The notes under the pieces were generated by a model. That model worked only from the letters and a program-made list of their open reading frames with translations, had not been told where the DNA came from and ran no database searches. Shown piece after piece: positions 1-7,671 of a stretch of DNA of 10,543 nucleotides (positions are counted from its first letter, which is position 1; each line of letters begins with the position of its first letter). Made by a program: the position numbers and the translations under genes. Source of the stretch: Cryomorphaceae bacterium (lineage in GTDB: Bacteria > Bacteroidota > Bacteroidia > Flavobacteriales > Schleiferiaceae); assembly GCA_949547975.1 (NCBI GenBank), contig CATITW010000165.1, forward strand, positions 1 to 10,543. Reading direction: 5' to 3'.

Positions 1-1
1 A

Positions 2-1174
2 GACAGTCTATTCAGTGTCGGCGTGAAACACCTTATTGCGTCCAACACTTTTGGGAATTATGACTTCTTGACCTTTAAAGCCGCATTTGAAGCAGGAACG
101 GGCGTCAATCTCGATACGTTCTGGAACGACTGGATCACAAGCCCAGGATACCATGGGGCCAGCGTGTACATAGATCAAAACTCGACGTCTGCTGCGTCAG
201 CGGTAAAACCCGTTGTGATCGTTCCCTTAAGAAGTAATGTGCCGCCTTCTTCATTGGCTACAGGACATTCCACTCCGGTGCATGTGTATAAGCACAGTCC
301 CAACTATGGATTTCAAGGTAAAGTAGACCTTGGTCATCTCGGCGACTATACGCTCAATGCCTCAAACGGTACCGCTCATTCAGCCTCGATAGATCTAGGC
401 AGTGGAACGTATTGGACGAGTGTGAACGACAGTGCTGAATCCCTAGGCACCTCAGTATACGACACCTTTACATGGTCAGAACTTTCAGGAACGAAAACTC
501 TTCCAAATACAGGTGTCAAAGTGACCCCAAAGCCGAATACAGCAGGTATGAATGGTCAGTTTTACGTTTGGCATCACCGGACCGAAGGGATGTATAACGG
601 CGAATACTGGGTCAGTCCACATCATTTTTACTTTATCGGCTACGAAGGCAGCCATGATCCACCCTTAGCACAGGCGACGTCACTTCCATTTGAGGTTACG
701 CTGCGCTACAACACCAACCAGACGCAAGGAGGACTTGACTACAACCTAAAGGGTTTTGAAGGAGACAGTATGACGGTAGTTCGACTACCGGGTAGTGATG
801 TCTTCTACGGCACACCTGTTCCAGGCACTGCGAATCAAACCGTCGGAAATTTCGGAGTCGGGAATTTAACGTTCACCCCCGATCGACTTTTTGCGCATTA
901 TCGCATTGGAAACTTAGTTCCGTTGAAACAAGACGAAAAGGAATTGGACCAGATTAAAATCTATCCGAATCCATCGAAAGGAGTGTTGAAGATTGAAGGC
1001 ATTGAGAATAATGGGGCCGAAGTACAGATTTACGATGCTACCGGAAGGCGTCAACTTTCAAGTATGCTTAACCAAGATGAAGGGATTAAGACACTTGATA
1101 TCAGTCATCTAAGCCCCGGATCGTACATCTTTTCGTACAAAACTTGGCAAGCCTCTTTCCAAATCGTAAAATAG
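2..1174 (+). CDS. Secreted M1-peptidase-like protein, C-terminal part, with type IX secretion sorting domain (5' partial)
   Basis: The reading frame is open to the left edge, so this is the last 390 residues of a longer protein; a GTG at position 23 is probably internal. Numbering from the first full codon, residues about 20-50 (FKAAFEAGTGVNLDTFW, then NDWITSPGY) resemble the end of the helical part of M1-family (aminopeptidase N-like) metallopeptidases, which usually shows a tG.dl..ff..W...pGyP pattern. The HExxH zinc site would lie upstream and cannot be checked. Residues about 50-310 are Ser/Thr/Asn/Gly-rich, probably beta structure, with an aromatic patch (WHHRTEGMYNGEYW) that I do not recognise. 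Residues about 317-390 are a type A Por/T9SS sorting domain: IKIYPNPSKGVLKIEG, VQIYDATGR, LSPGSYIF and a final basic FQIVK. The protein is therefore expected to cross the outer membrane by type IX secretion and be anchored or released. The sorting domain is sure; the peptidase assignment is inference. Confidence 0.8.
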   Translation, partial: DSLFSVGVKHLIASNTFGNYDFLTFKAAFEAGTGVNLDTFWNDWITSPGYHGASVYIDQNSTSAASAVKPVVIVPLRSNVPPSSLATGHSTPVHVYKHSPNYGFQGKVDLGHLGDYTLNASNGTAHSASIDLGSGTYWTSVNDSAESLGTSVYDTFTWSELSGTKTLPNTGVKVTPKPNTAGMNGQFYVWHHRTEGMYNGEYWVSPHHFYFIGYEGSHDPPLAQATSLPFEVTLRYNTNQTQGGLDYNLKGFEGDSMTVVRLPGSDVFYGTPVPGTANQTVGNFGVGNLTFTPDRLFAHYRIGNLVPLKQDEKELDQIKIYPNPSKGVLKIEGIENNGAEVQIYDATGRRQLSSMLNQDEGIKTLDISHLSPGSYIFSYKTWQASFQIVK

Positions 1175-1244
1175 CCCAACAGTAAGCGCAATGTGTTTGA
1201 CTGAGGAATCCTATAGACTTCTCGAGATACATACACATTTTCCT

Positions 1245-1252
1245 TAACTTTT
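1245..1252 (+). promoter_or_regulatory. Possible -7 box upstream of the small phosphoacceptor-like gene
   Basis: TAACTTTT matches the Bacteroidota -7 consensus TAnnTTTG except at the last base, and lies 19 bases before the ATG at 1272. No convincing TTTG -33 element is seen at the right distance. The surrounding gap (1175-1271) is AT-rich and shows no strong terminator for the preceding gene. Confidence 0.25.
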
Positions 1253-1271
1253 AAGAAAACATACCTTACCC

Positions 1272-1535
1272 ATGGAGCTACAAGAATTCAGAAAATTCGC
1301 ACACGACGTAAAAAACCATTTGACCGGAGCCACTCTTCAGGTTCAAGTGATGTCCATGCTCCTGAAGGACGAACATAAAGATCGCCTTACGGTCATCGCC
1401 GACGAACTCCAAAAAGCGGGTGACATGATGACTGAATTTCAACAAACCATCAAGGAATCGCAGCGCAAAGAACGCGAAGGACAACTCGATAATTTAGATG
1501 AAATAGACCGTAAAATGGAGCAAAAGAACTCCTAA
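1272..1535 (+). CDS. Small protein resembling a lone histidine-kinase dimerisation/phosphoacceptor (DHp) domain
   Basis: This 87-residue protein is all-helical in appearance, charged, and has no signal peptide or membrane segment. Residues 6-30 contain FRKFAHDVKNHLTGATLQVQ, which closely resembles the H-box of histidine kinases and Spo0B-like phosphotransferases (HDxxNxLT pattern), making His11 the candidate phosphorylated residue. Residues about 33-60 (HKDRLTVIADELQKAGDMM and following) fit the second helix of the antiparallel DHp hairpin. The rest is a very hydrophilic tail (KESQRKEREGQ...). No HATPase catalytic domain (N, G1, F, G2 boxes) follows: the convergent xth gene ends nine bases after the stop codon, so there is no room for one. 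It could be a stand-alone phosphotransfer or kinase-decoy protein, a remnant of a larger kinase, or a look-alike coiled-coil protein. The start is the first ATG in frame. The H-box is seen; function is inference. Confidence 0.6.
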   Translation: MELQEFRKFAHDVKNHLTGATLQVQVMSMLLKDEHKDRLTVIADELQKAGDMMTEFQQTIKESQRKEREGQLDNLDEIDRKMEQKNS

Positions 1536-1544
1536 GCAGTCTAC

Positions 1545-2309
1545 TTATTTCAAGGTAAGTAATACTGGGCAGTGATCACTACCGAGGACATCGTTCAGAA
1601 TTTCACTGTCTGCAACGCGATCCATCAAAGCTGTACTGACCATAAAGTAATCTAAGCGCCAGCCTACATTTTTAGCACGAGCGCCTGCACGATAACTCCA
1701 CCAGCTGTATTTTATCGTATCTGGATAAAGCTTTCTAAAGGTGTCTACAAATCCTGCATCAATCATTCTTGTCATTCCGTCGATCTCTGCTTGGGTATAT
1801 CCTGGCGTTTTATTGTAATTGGACTTTGGGTTCTTGAGATCTATTGCACCATGAGCTACGTTTAAATCACCACAAATAATCACTGGTTTTTTAGCCTCCA
1901 AACCCTGGCAGTAGTTTAAAAATGCGACATCCCAGGACTGCGTTCTGTAGTCCAAGCGCTTTAAACCGCTGCTTGAGTTCGGCACATAGGTCGTTACTAC
2001 ATAAACATCATCGTATTCCGCGGTGATCGCTCGTCCCTCGTTATCGTGCTCTTCAATGCCGATGCCGTAGGCTACTGAAATAGGCTCCTTTTTCGAGAGG
2101 ATGGCCGTTCCGCTGTACCCTTTCTTTTCCGCACTAAAAGCATAAATGTGGTACCCTTCTAAATCTTTTAGGGCTTCTTTGACTTGCTCTGGCGTTGCTT
2201 TGGTTTCTTGCAAGCCGACCACATCGCAATCTAGGCGTGTAAGATCTTCAACCAAAGTTTTACCCGCAGCGGCGCGAACGCCATTCACGTTAAAGGACAG
2301 TACTTTCAT
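1545..2309 (-). CDS. xth: Exodeoxyribonuclease III / AP endonuclease
   Basis: The 254-residue protein is a full-length member of the exonuclease III (Xth/ExoA) branch of the EEP nuclease superfamily. It incises DNA 5' of abasic sites in base-excision repair and has 3'-5' exonuclease and 3'-phosphatase activity, with Mg2+, in the cytoplasm. All family motifs are in order: SFNVNGVRA with Asn7, LQETK with metal ligand Glu35, YVPNSS with Tyr108, GDLNVAH with Asp148 and Asn150, SWWSYR (202-207), RLDY (218-221), and terminal GSDHCPV with the Asp245-His246 pair. The length matches Gram-positive ExoA and is slightly shorter than E. coli Xth. The start is fixed by the typical [11 protein letters not shown]-terminus. 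Its ATG shares one base with the TAA stop of the upstream icmF (TAATG on the coding strand), so the two genes are cotranscribed and probably translationally coupled. There is no obvious terminator after the stop, where it converges with the small + strand gene. Confidence 0.95.
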   Translation of the reverse strand: MKVLSFNVNGVRAAAGKTLVEDLTRLDCDVVGLQETKATPEQVKEALKDLEGYHIYAFSAEKKGYSGTAILSKKEPISVAYGIGIEEHDNEGRAITAEYDDVYVVTTYVPNSSSGLKRLDYRTQSWDVAFLNYCQGLEAKKPVIICGDLNVAHGAIDLKNPKSNYNKTPGYTQAEIDGMTRMIDAGFVDTFRKLYPDTIKYSWWSYRAGARAKNVGWRLDYFMVSTALMDRVADSEILNDVLGSDHCPVLLTLK

Positions 2310-5300
2310 TACATATTTCTTCTATACTGACCACCCACTTTAAAGAGTGCGTCAGTGATTTGACCTATCGAACAATGCTTCGCTGCTTCCATCATTACCT
2401 CGAAGATGTTGCCATTTTGAACGGCAGCTTCTTGAAGTTTTGCTAGCATTTGTTGCGCTATTTCGGCCTTGCTCTCGTGCAAGGTTTCGAGCATCCCTAT
2501 CTGGTATTCTTTTTCCTCTGAGGTGGCACGAATGACCTCAGCGGGTGTAATGGTCGGCGAACCATTTTTGTTTAGGAAGGTGTTGACACCAATAATTGGG
2601 AACTCACCGGTATGCTTGAGCATCTCATAATGTAAACTCTCCTCCTGAATCTTACCGCGCTGGTACATCGTCTCCATCGCACCTAAAACGCCACCGCGCT
2701 CCGTGATTCGATCGAATTCTTTCAATACTGCATCTTCAACAAGGTCCGTAAGCTCCTCAATGATAAAGGAACCTTGGATCGGATTTTCATTTTTCGATAA
2801 GCCCAATTCTTTATTGATGATCAACTGAATCGCCATTGCACGACGAACACTTTCCTCAGTAGGCGTCGTAATGGCCTCATCGTAGGCATTCGTATGTAGT
2901 GAATTACAATTGTCGTAAATCGCATACAACGCTTGAAGTGTCGTTCGGATATCGTTGAAGTCGATCTCTTGTGCGTGCAAGCTGCGTCCCGAAGTTTGGA
3001 TGTGGTATTTCAGCATTTGCGATCGTGCATCCGCTCCATACTTGTTCTTCATGGCGTTCGCCCATATACGGCGAGCTACTCGGCCAATCACCGCATATTC
3101 AGCATCGATACCGTTGCTAAAGAAGAAGCTCAGGTTCGGTGCAAACTTATTGATGTCCATACCTCTACTGAGGTAGTATTCTACGTAGGTGAAACCATTT
3201 GCTAGCGTAAATGCAAGCTGGGTGATCGGGTTGGCCCCCGCTTCCGCAATGTGATACCCTGAAATAGACACACTGTAAAAATTACGTACCTGAGCGTCGA
3301 TAAAGTACGACTGTACGTCACCCATCAATCGGAGTGCAAACTCGGTGGAGAAAATACACGTATTCTGCGCTTGGTCTTCTTTGAGAATATCGGCCTGAAC
3401 GGTACCGCGAACCGTGCTCTGGGTACGCGCTTTGATCTCAGCATACACCTCAGCAGGCAACACCTCAGCCCCAGTGATTCCCAAGAGCATCAAACCCAAT
3501 CCATCGTTTCCTTCTGGCAAATCGCCTTGGTAGCGTGGACGTTGTAATCCATTATCCTCATACTTTGCTTGAAGTGCAGTTTCGACCTTAGCCTCAAGGC
3601 CCTGCTCTTTGATGTATACCTCACATTCCTGATCGATGGCCGCATTCATAAAGTAGGCGAGCAGCATCGGTGCAGGTCCGTTAATGGTCATCGAAACGGA
3701 AGTAGTCGGAGCCGTTAATCGGAAGCCAGAATACAATTTCTTAGCATCGTCCAAACAACAAATACTCACCCCAGAGTTCCCGATTTTCCCATAAATATCA
3801 GGTCGACGGTCGGGGTCATTCCCGTAAAGTGTCACCGAATCAAAGGCTGTAGACAGACGCTTCGCCGGCATGCCCAAAGAAACGTAGTGGAAGCGCTTGT
3901 TCGTGCGTTCTGGACCACCTTCACCAGCAAACATGCGCGTAGGGTCCTCTCCTTCGCGTTTAAACGGATAAATCCCAGCGGTATACGGGAATTCGCCAGG
4001 TACATTTTCGGTTAAAATCCACTTTAAGATATCGCCCCAACTTCTGTATTTCGGTAAGGAAACCTTTGGTATTTCCGTATTGGACAACGTCTGGGAATGA
4101 GTCTGAATATTGATATCGCGTCCACGAACGGAGAAGGTATAGACCGGATCTTTATAACGCTTGACCGTCGCCTCCCACTGCTCGATCTTCTCCCAATGGT
4201 GCGGATTCAGATCCATTTTTATACGATCAAATGACGCCCTTAGCTGGGCGACCAATTCCTCGTCGTCCAACGTCTCCATCGAACGGTGAAGTGCATACAG
4301 CTTGTCAGCAACCTCCACCTGTTGGGCTATTTTTTCACTGTGGATACGATGATTCTCTGAAATCTCGCTCAAATAACGCGTTCGGTTGGGCGGAATGATG
4401 AAGATCTTCTCGCTCATCTCTCCAGTAATCTCATAAGAACTTTGCAAGTTCGCAGCGCTCTTTTCATTGAGCTTATCGATGATCGCTGTATACAAACTGT
4501 TCGTACCAGGGTCATTAAACTGGCTTGCGATCGTACCAAAAACGGGCATGGTATCTACATCGCTTTCCCATAAATTATGGTTGCGCTGGTATTGCTTTTT
4601 CACATCACGTAGTGCATCCAAGGCGCCACGTTTGTCAAACTTATTCAAGGCAATAAGATCCGCAAAGTCCAGCATATCGATCTTCTCAAGCTGTGTTGCA
4701 GCCCCGTATTCCGGAGTCATCACATATAAAGATGCATCACTGTGGTCTAAAATTTCCGTATCACTTTGACCAATTCCCGAAGTCTCCAAAATGATCAAAT
4801 CGAAACCGGCAATCTTCAAGATGTCTAGTGCCTTCTGCACGTGAGCACTCAATGCAAGATTGCTTTGACGAGTGGCTAAAGAGCGCATAAACACATTGCC
4901 GTGCTTGATCGCGTTCATACGAATACGGTCACCTAAAAGGGCCCCGCCAGTCTTGCGCTTGGAAGGATCCACGGATACGACCGCAAGACGTTTTTCAGGA
5001 AAATCGATAGTAAATCTGCGAACGAGTTCATCGACCATAGAGCTCTTTCCTGCTCCACCGGTACCTGTGATTCCAAGAATAGGCGTTTGAATGGCATTCG
5101 CACGTTCCGCAACTTCTTTCAGCGCGGTCTCGTGTTTGTCACCACAGTTTTCTGCCGCAGAAATCCAGCGTGCAATCTCCGGGTTCTCAGCATTGGGTAG
5201 TTGGTCTAAATCGCCTGGCAACTCTTCGCCAACAAGGTAGTCGCTTTGCTGAACGAGATCATTGATCATGCCCTGCAATCCCATTTTACGGCCATCATCA

Positions 5301-5671
5301 GGATGGTAGATTCGTGTAATTCCGTACGCGTGTAATTCGTCAATCTCCTCTGGTAAAATAGTACCGCCACCTCCACCGAAAATGCGAATGTGTCCGGCCC
5401 CTTTTTCTTGCAAGAGGTCGTACATGTATTTAAAATACTCCAAATGCCCGCCTTGGTAACTGGTCATGGCAATGGCATTCGCATCCTCTTGAATGGCCGT
5501 ATTTACCACCTCTTCTACGGAGCGATCATGGCCGAGATGAATCACCTCGCAACCGGTGCTTTGAATGATGCGACGCATGATGTTGATTGCGGCGTCATGC
5601 CCATCAAATAATGAGGCTGCGGTTACGATTCTAACTTTATGTTGTGGAATGTACGGTGCTGGGTTTTCCAT
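2309..5671 (-). CDS. icmF: Fused isobutyryl-CoA mutase (B12-binding, G-protein chaperone and mutase domains)
   Basis: The 1120-residue enzyme uses adenosylcobalamin to interconvert isobutyryl-CoA and butyryl-CoA. Numbered from the ATG at 5671: residues about 12-145 are the cobalamin-binding domain ([13 protein letters not shown], with His25 as lower cobalt ligand, and SYQGGH). Residues about 195-400 are the MeaB-like GTPase chaperone: P-loop GTGGAGKS (203-210), VDPSK (from Asp235), ETSGIGQSD, and base-specificity NKFD (343-346). The rest is the TIM-barrel mutase, with [18 protein letters not shown] and [12 protein letters not shown] (His807). Substrate pocket: Phe570 sits where methylmalonyl-CoA mutases have Tyr (YPF versus PTMY), and Gln769 ([11 protein letters not shown]) sits where they have Arg, which is the isobutyryl pattern. 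The domain order B12-GTPase-mutase is that of IcmF. A TTG at 5719 is in frame, but it lies upstream of a perfect -7 box (5703-5696), so the [13 protein letters not shown] is preferred. It is first in an operon with xth. Confidence 0.93.
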   Translation of the reverse strand: MENPAPYIPQHKVRIVTAASLFDGHDAAINIMRRIIQSTGCEVIHLGHDRSVEEVVNTAIQEDANAIAMTSYQGGHLEYFKYMYDLLQEKGAGHIRIFGGGGGTILPEEIDELHAYGITRIYHPDDGRKMGLQGMINDLVQQSDYLVGEELPGDLDQLPNAENPEIARWISAAENCGDKHETALKEVAERANAIQTPILGITGTGGAGKSSMVDELVRRFTIDFPEKRLAVVSVDPSKRKTGGALLGDRIRMNAIKHGNVFMRSLATRQSNLALSAHVQKALDILKIAGFDLIILETSGIGQSDTEILDHSDASLYVMTPEYGAATQLEKIDMLDFADLIALNKFDKRGALDALRDVKKQYQRNHNLWESDVDTMPVFGTIASQFNDPGTNSLYTAIIDKLNEKSAANLQSSYEITGEMSEKIFIIPPNRTRYLSEISENHRIHSEKIAQQVEVADKLYALHRSMETLDDEELVAQLRASFDRIKMDLNPHHWEKIEQWEATVKRYKDPVYTFSVRGRDINIQTHSQTLSNTEIPKVSLPKYRSWGDILKWILTENVPGEFPYTAGIYPFKREGEDPTRMFAGEGGPERTNKRFHYVSLGMPAKRLSTAFDSVTLYGNDPDRRPDIYGKIGNSGVSICCLDDAKKLYSGFRLTAPTTSVSMTINGPAPMLLAYFMNAAIDQECEVYIKEQGLEAKVETALQAKYEDNGLQRPRYQGDLPEGNDGLGLMLLGITGAEVLPAEVYAEIKARTQSTVRGTVQADILKEDQAQNTCIFSTEFALRLMGDVQSYFIDAQVRNFYSVSISGYHIAEAGANPITQLAFTLANGFTYVEYYLSRGMDINKFAPNLSFFFSNGIDAEYAVIGRVARRIWANAMKNKYGADARSQMLKYHIQTSGRSLHAQEIDFNDIRTTLQALYAIYDNCNSLHTNAYDEAITTPTEESVRRAMAIQLIINKELGLSKNENPIQGSFIIEELTDLVEDAVLKEFDRITERGGVLGAMETMYQRGKIQEESLHYEMLKHTGEFPIIGVNTFLNKNGSPTITPAEVIRATSEEKEYQIGMLETLHESKAEIAQQMLAKLQEAAVQNGNIFEVMMEAAKHCSIGQITDALFKVGGQYRRNM

Positions 5672-5695
5672 GTTTCTGTGATGTATTTGGTCCCT

Positions 5696-5703
5696 CAAAG
5701 ATA
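5696..5703 (-). promoter_or_regulatory. -7 box of the icmF-xth operon promoter
   Basis: Read on the minus strand, 5703 to 5696 is TATCTTTG, a perfect match to the Bacteroidota -7 element TAnnTTTG. Transcription would start near 5690 and leave a 5' leader of about 20 bases before the ATG at 5671. The -33 TTTG element is not evident at 17-23 bases upstream. This box argues against the alternative TTG start of icmF at 5719, which would lie upstream of it. Confidence 0.5.
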
Positions 5704-5732
5704 GGATAGAATCTCTCAATGAATGGTTTTGC

Positions 5733-5740
5733 TACCTTTG
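5733..5740 (+). promoter_or_regulatory. -7 box of the O-antigen ligase-like gene promoter
   Basis: TACCTTTG is a perfect TAnnTTTG match. With a start point about six bases downstream, the transcript would have only about ten bases before the ATG at 5757. No clear -33 TTTG is seen at the expected distance. It is 29 bases from the opposing -7 box of icmF, so the two polymerases would compete for the same 85-bp region. Confidence 0.5.
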
Positions 5741-5756
5741 AAGCAAACCGATTTTT

Positions 5757-7610
5757 ATGCAGGCCTTGAAGTCTCCTTTATTTTACCTCCCTATCATTGT
5801 CCTTGTCGCTATCAATAGTGCTGCAATGGATATTGGCCTTTGGCTGAGAATGAGCGTTTTGGGCGCCTACGGTGCAGGACTTACCGCATGGTATTGGAAA
5901 TCCATCGAAGCAAAATTCACTCCCATCCTACTCTTTGCATTAGGACTTCTGCTTTGGCCGTTATTGAACTTTTCAAATGTGCCAGCGCCGAGCGAATGGT
6001 GGGGACATATGGCACGTATTAGTGTATTATTTAGTATTCTGTTGGGGAGTAGTGCAGCGTTTAACAAGGACCAAGAGGGAAGCTTTGCCGCTCTCAAGAT
6101 CGGTGGACAGCTGGCTATATTATTAGCTTCGTTAAGCCTTGTTCCTTCGCTTGTGGAGGCCTACCAAGCGGAGAACATCTACCTGGCGAAAGGCAGCCTG
6201 TTCACTCATAAAAACTATGCAGCAGCGACTCTTTTGATGCTGCTGCCCTTAGGACTACTGCCCCATGTCAATGGATCCAAAACGCTTGATATTGCCGGTA
6301 CTACAGCCATGATTTTGGGTTTGCTGGTTGTCGTATTCTTACGCACTCGCGGGGTATGGATGGCTGCGGTTGTGATGGTCGTGGTTTCGCTGGCCTATTA
6401 TGGGTTGTTGAAACGTAAGGCGAACTTGAGAAGTAACCTTATCGTATTCGGAGTATTGGCTGTGGGTCTTTTGGCGGCAATTGGTTTAGGAGGACAGGAA
6501 AAAATATTCAACAGCAGCACCATACAAACGCGTTTACACTATTGGAATGCGTCCTGGGAAATGTTTGTGGACCACCCCATCACCGGAGTTGGCGCTGGAC
6601 AATGGAAAATTTTCTACCCTTCTACCGGTCTTGCGGGAACGAATGAAGCCGTGATGAATGGGAGTACCGCTATTTTGCGTCCCCACAACGATGTCCTGTG
6701 GATGCTCAGCGAAACGGGGATTGGAGCGCTATTTTTCATTGCATTACTCGCGGGCGGTTTCTTCATCAGCATTCGTAACGGAGGCCAACTCCCTCTTGCC
6801 CTTATCCTAGTCGCCTTTACGGTGTATGGATTCGCCGAATTCCCATTGGAACGTGCCACCATGCTACTTCCACTAGGACTTGCACTAGGCTATGCACATT
6901 CAAGGAGTACGGCGCTGCTCCAACTGCCAAGCGTCGCTATTGGAGGCTTAGCTGTAATCCTGGGCGTATTTGGCGCCTATGTCAGTAACGCACGAAATGT
7001 GGGTGAAGTGAAGGCCCAAGATGTGCTCACCGCGTACGGTAGACAACAGGCTCCCGCAATGGTCAAAGCAGCTAGAAGGGCGGAGAGCTCGTGGTTTGAA
7101 ATGGACATTTACAACAACCCCATAGCGTATTTTGAAGGGCTGGGGCAGTTGCAACAAGGCGGACAACGTCCCAGTAAAAAACAGCTCAATGCTGCGCTAA
7201 ATACGCTGGAACGTGCACGCGAGATTCACCCTTACCATATGCTGACGATGAATCAAATGGCACAGGTGCATCGTATGAAGGGGCAGGTGAAATTGGCCAG
7301 GGATTTGTACCAAGAAGTCGTCACGATGAGTCCTCACAATACCACTGCGCTGCTTGGATTGATGGAAAGCGAACGAACGCTGGGCAATGTTTATGGAGCG
7401 ATGGATGCACTGGTTGACATCAGTCCTAAATACAATTTCCAGAATTTACCGGGCTACCGCCCAGAAGCGTTGAAAACCCTCCAAGCCTTCGCAAGAATAG
7501 AACAACCGCGCAATGCAACTCGTAAGTTGCACGAACAATTGAATGCAGCCTCTCCGAGTAAAATGTGGCAGATTTGGACCGAATTCCGTCAAATTCACCA
7601 CAAAAAGTAA
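5757..7610 (+). CDS. O-antigen ligase/polymerase (Wzy_C-like) membrane protein with TPR-like C-terminal region
   Basis: The 617-residue protein has about ten to twelve hydrophobic segments between residues 8 and 410, then a soluble C-terminal part. The family is recognised from GSLFTHKNYAAATLLM (146-161), R259 in TRLHYWNASWEMF, the HPITGVGAGQWKIFYP block (273-288) ahead of a long periplasmic loop, and RPHNDVLWMLSETGIGAL (308-324). These are the conserved features of the WaaL/Wzy/PglL superfamily, which move or polymerise undecaprenyl-linked glycans at the periplasmic face of the inner membrane. Residues about 475-600 are helical with TPR-like spacing (LNTLERAREIHPYHMLTMNQ, ARDLYQEVVTMSPHN), as in the larger ligase and O-oligosaccharyltransferase subfamilies. 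Sequence alone cannot say whether it is a lipid A-core ligase, a polymerase or a protein O-glycosylation enzyme. No other glycan genes are nearby. The first ATG gives a hydrophobic first segment and follows a -7 box. Confidence 0.82.
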   Translation: MQALKSPLFYLPIIVLVAINSAAMDIGLWLRMSVLGAYGAGLTAWYWKSIEAKFTPILLFALGLLLWPLLNFSNVPAPSEWWGHMARISVLFSILLGSSAAFNKDQEGSFAALKIGGQLAILLASLSLVPSLVEAYQAENIYLAKGSLFTHKNYAAATLLMLLPLGLLPHVNGSKTLDIAGTTAMILGLLVVVFLRTRGVWMAAVVMVVVSLAYYGLLKRKANLRSNLIVFGVLAVGLLAAIGLGGQEKIFNSSTIQTRLHYWNASWEMFVDHPITGVGAGQWKIFYPSTGLAGTNEAVMNGSTAILRPHNDVLWMLSETGIGALFFIALLAGGFFISIRNGGQLPLALILVAFTVYGFAEFPLERATMLLPLGLALGYAHSRSTALLQLPSVAIGGLAVILGVFGAYVSNARNVGEVKAQDVLTAYGRQQAPAMVKAARRAESSWFEMDIYNNPIAYFEGLGQLQQGGQRPSKKQLNAALNTLERAREIHPYHMLTMNQMAQVHRMKGQVKLARDLYQEVVTMSPHNTTALLGLMESERTLGNVYGAMDALVDISPKYNFQNLPGYRPEALKTLQAFARIEQPRNATRKLHEQLNAASPSKMWQIWTEFRQIHHKK

Positions 7611-7634
7611 AGTTTTTGTGAATTTTCAGACGTT

Positions 7635-7667
7635 TTTGTCGAACCCTAGGAAATTAAGCTACCTTTA
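7635..7667 (+). promoter_or_regulatory. Bacteroidota promoter (TTTG, 21-base spacer, TACCTTTA) of the leader/thioesterase unit
   Basis: TTTG at 7635-7638 and TACCTTTA at 7660-7667 are separated by 21 bases, a spacing in the range reported for Bacteroidota -33/-7 promoters. The -7 box has A in place of the final G. It shares GCTACCTTT with the box ahead of the O-antigen ligase-like gene. The start point would fall at about 7672-7675, at or next to the first ATG of the leader ORF, so translation is either leaderless or begins at the in-frame ATG at 7699. Confidence 0.55.
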
Positions 7668-7671
7668 TACT

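Noticed and set aside
1197..1217. TTGACT and TATAGA resembling sigma-70 -35/-10 elements.
   Set aside because: The spacing of nine bases is far too short, and Bacteroidota primary sigma uses a different consensus.
5672..5719. TTG start for icmF giving a 1136-residue product.
   Set aside because: It is upstream of the perfect minus-strand -7 box, a TTG start is less likely, and the ATG at 5671 gives a normal IcmF N-terminus.
7543..7671. The leader ORF extends upstream in the same frame, overlapping the end of the O-antigen ligase-like gene, to make a 71-residue ORF.
   Set aside because: The upstream part lies inside another coding region and ahead of the promoter at 7635-7667. Only the section from 7672 or 7699 fits a transcript from that promoter.
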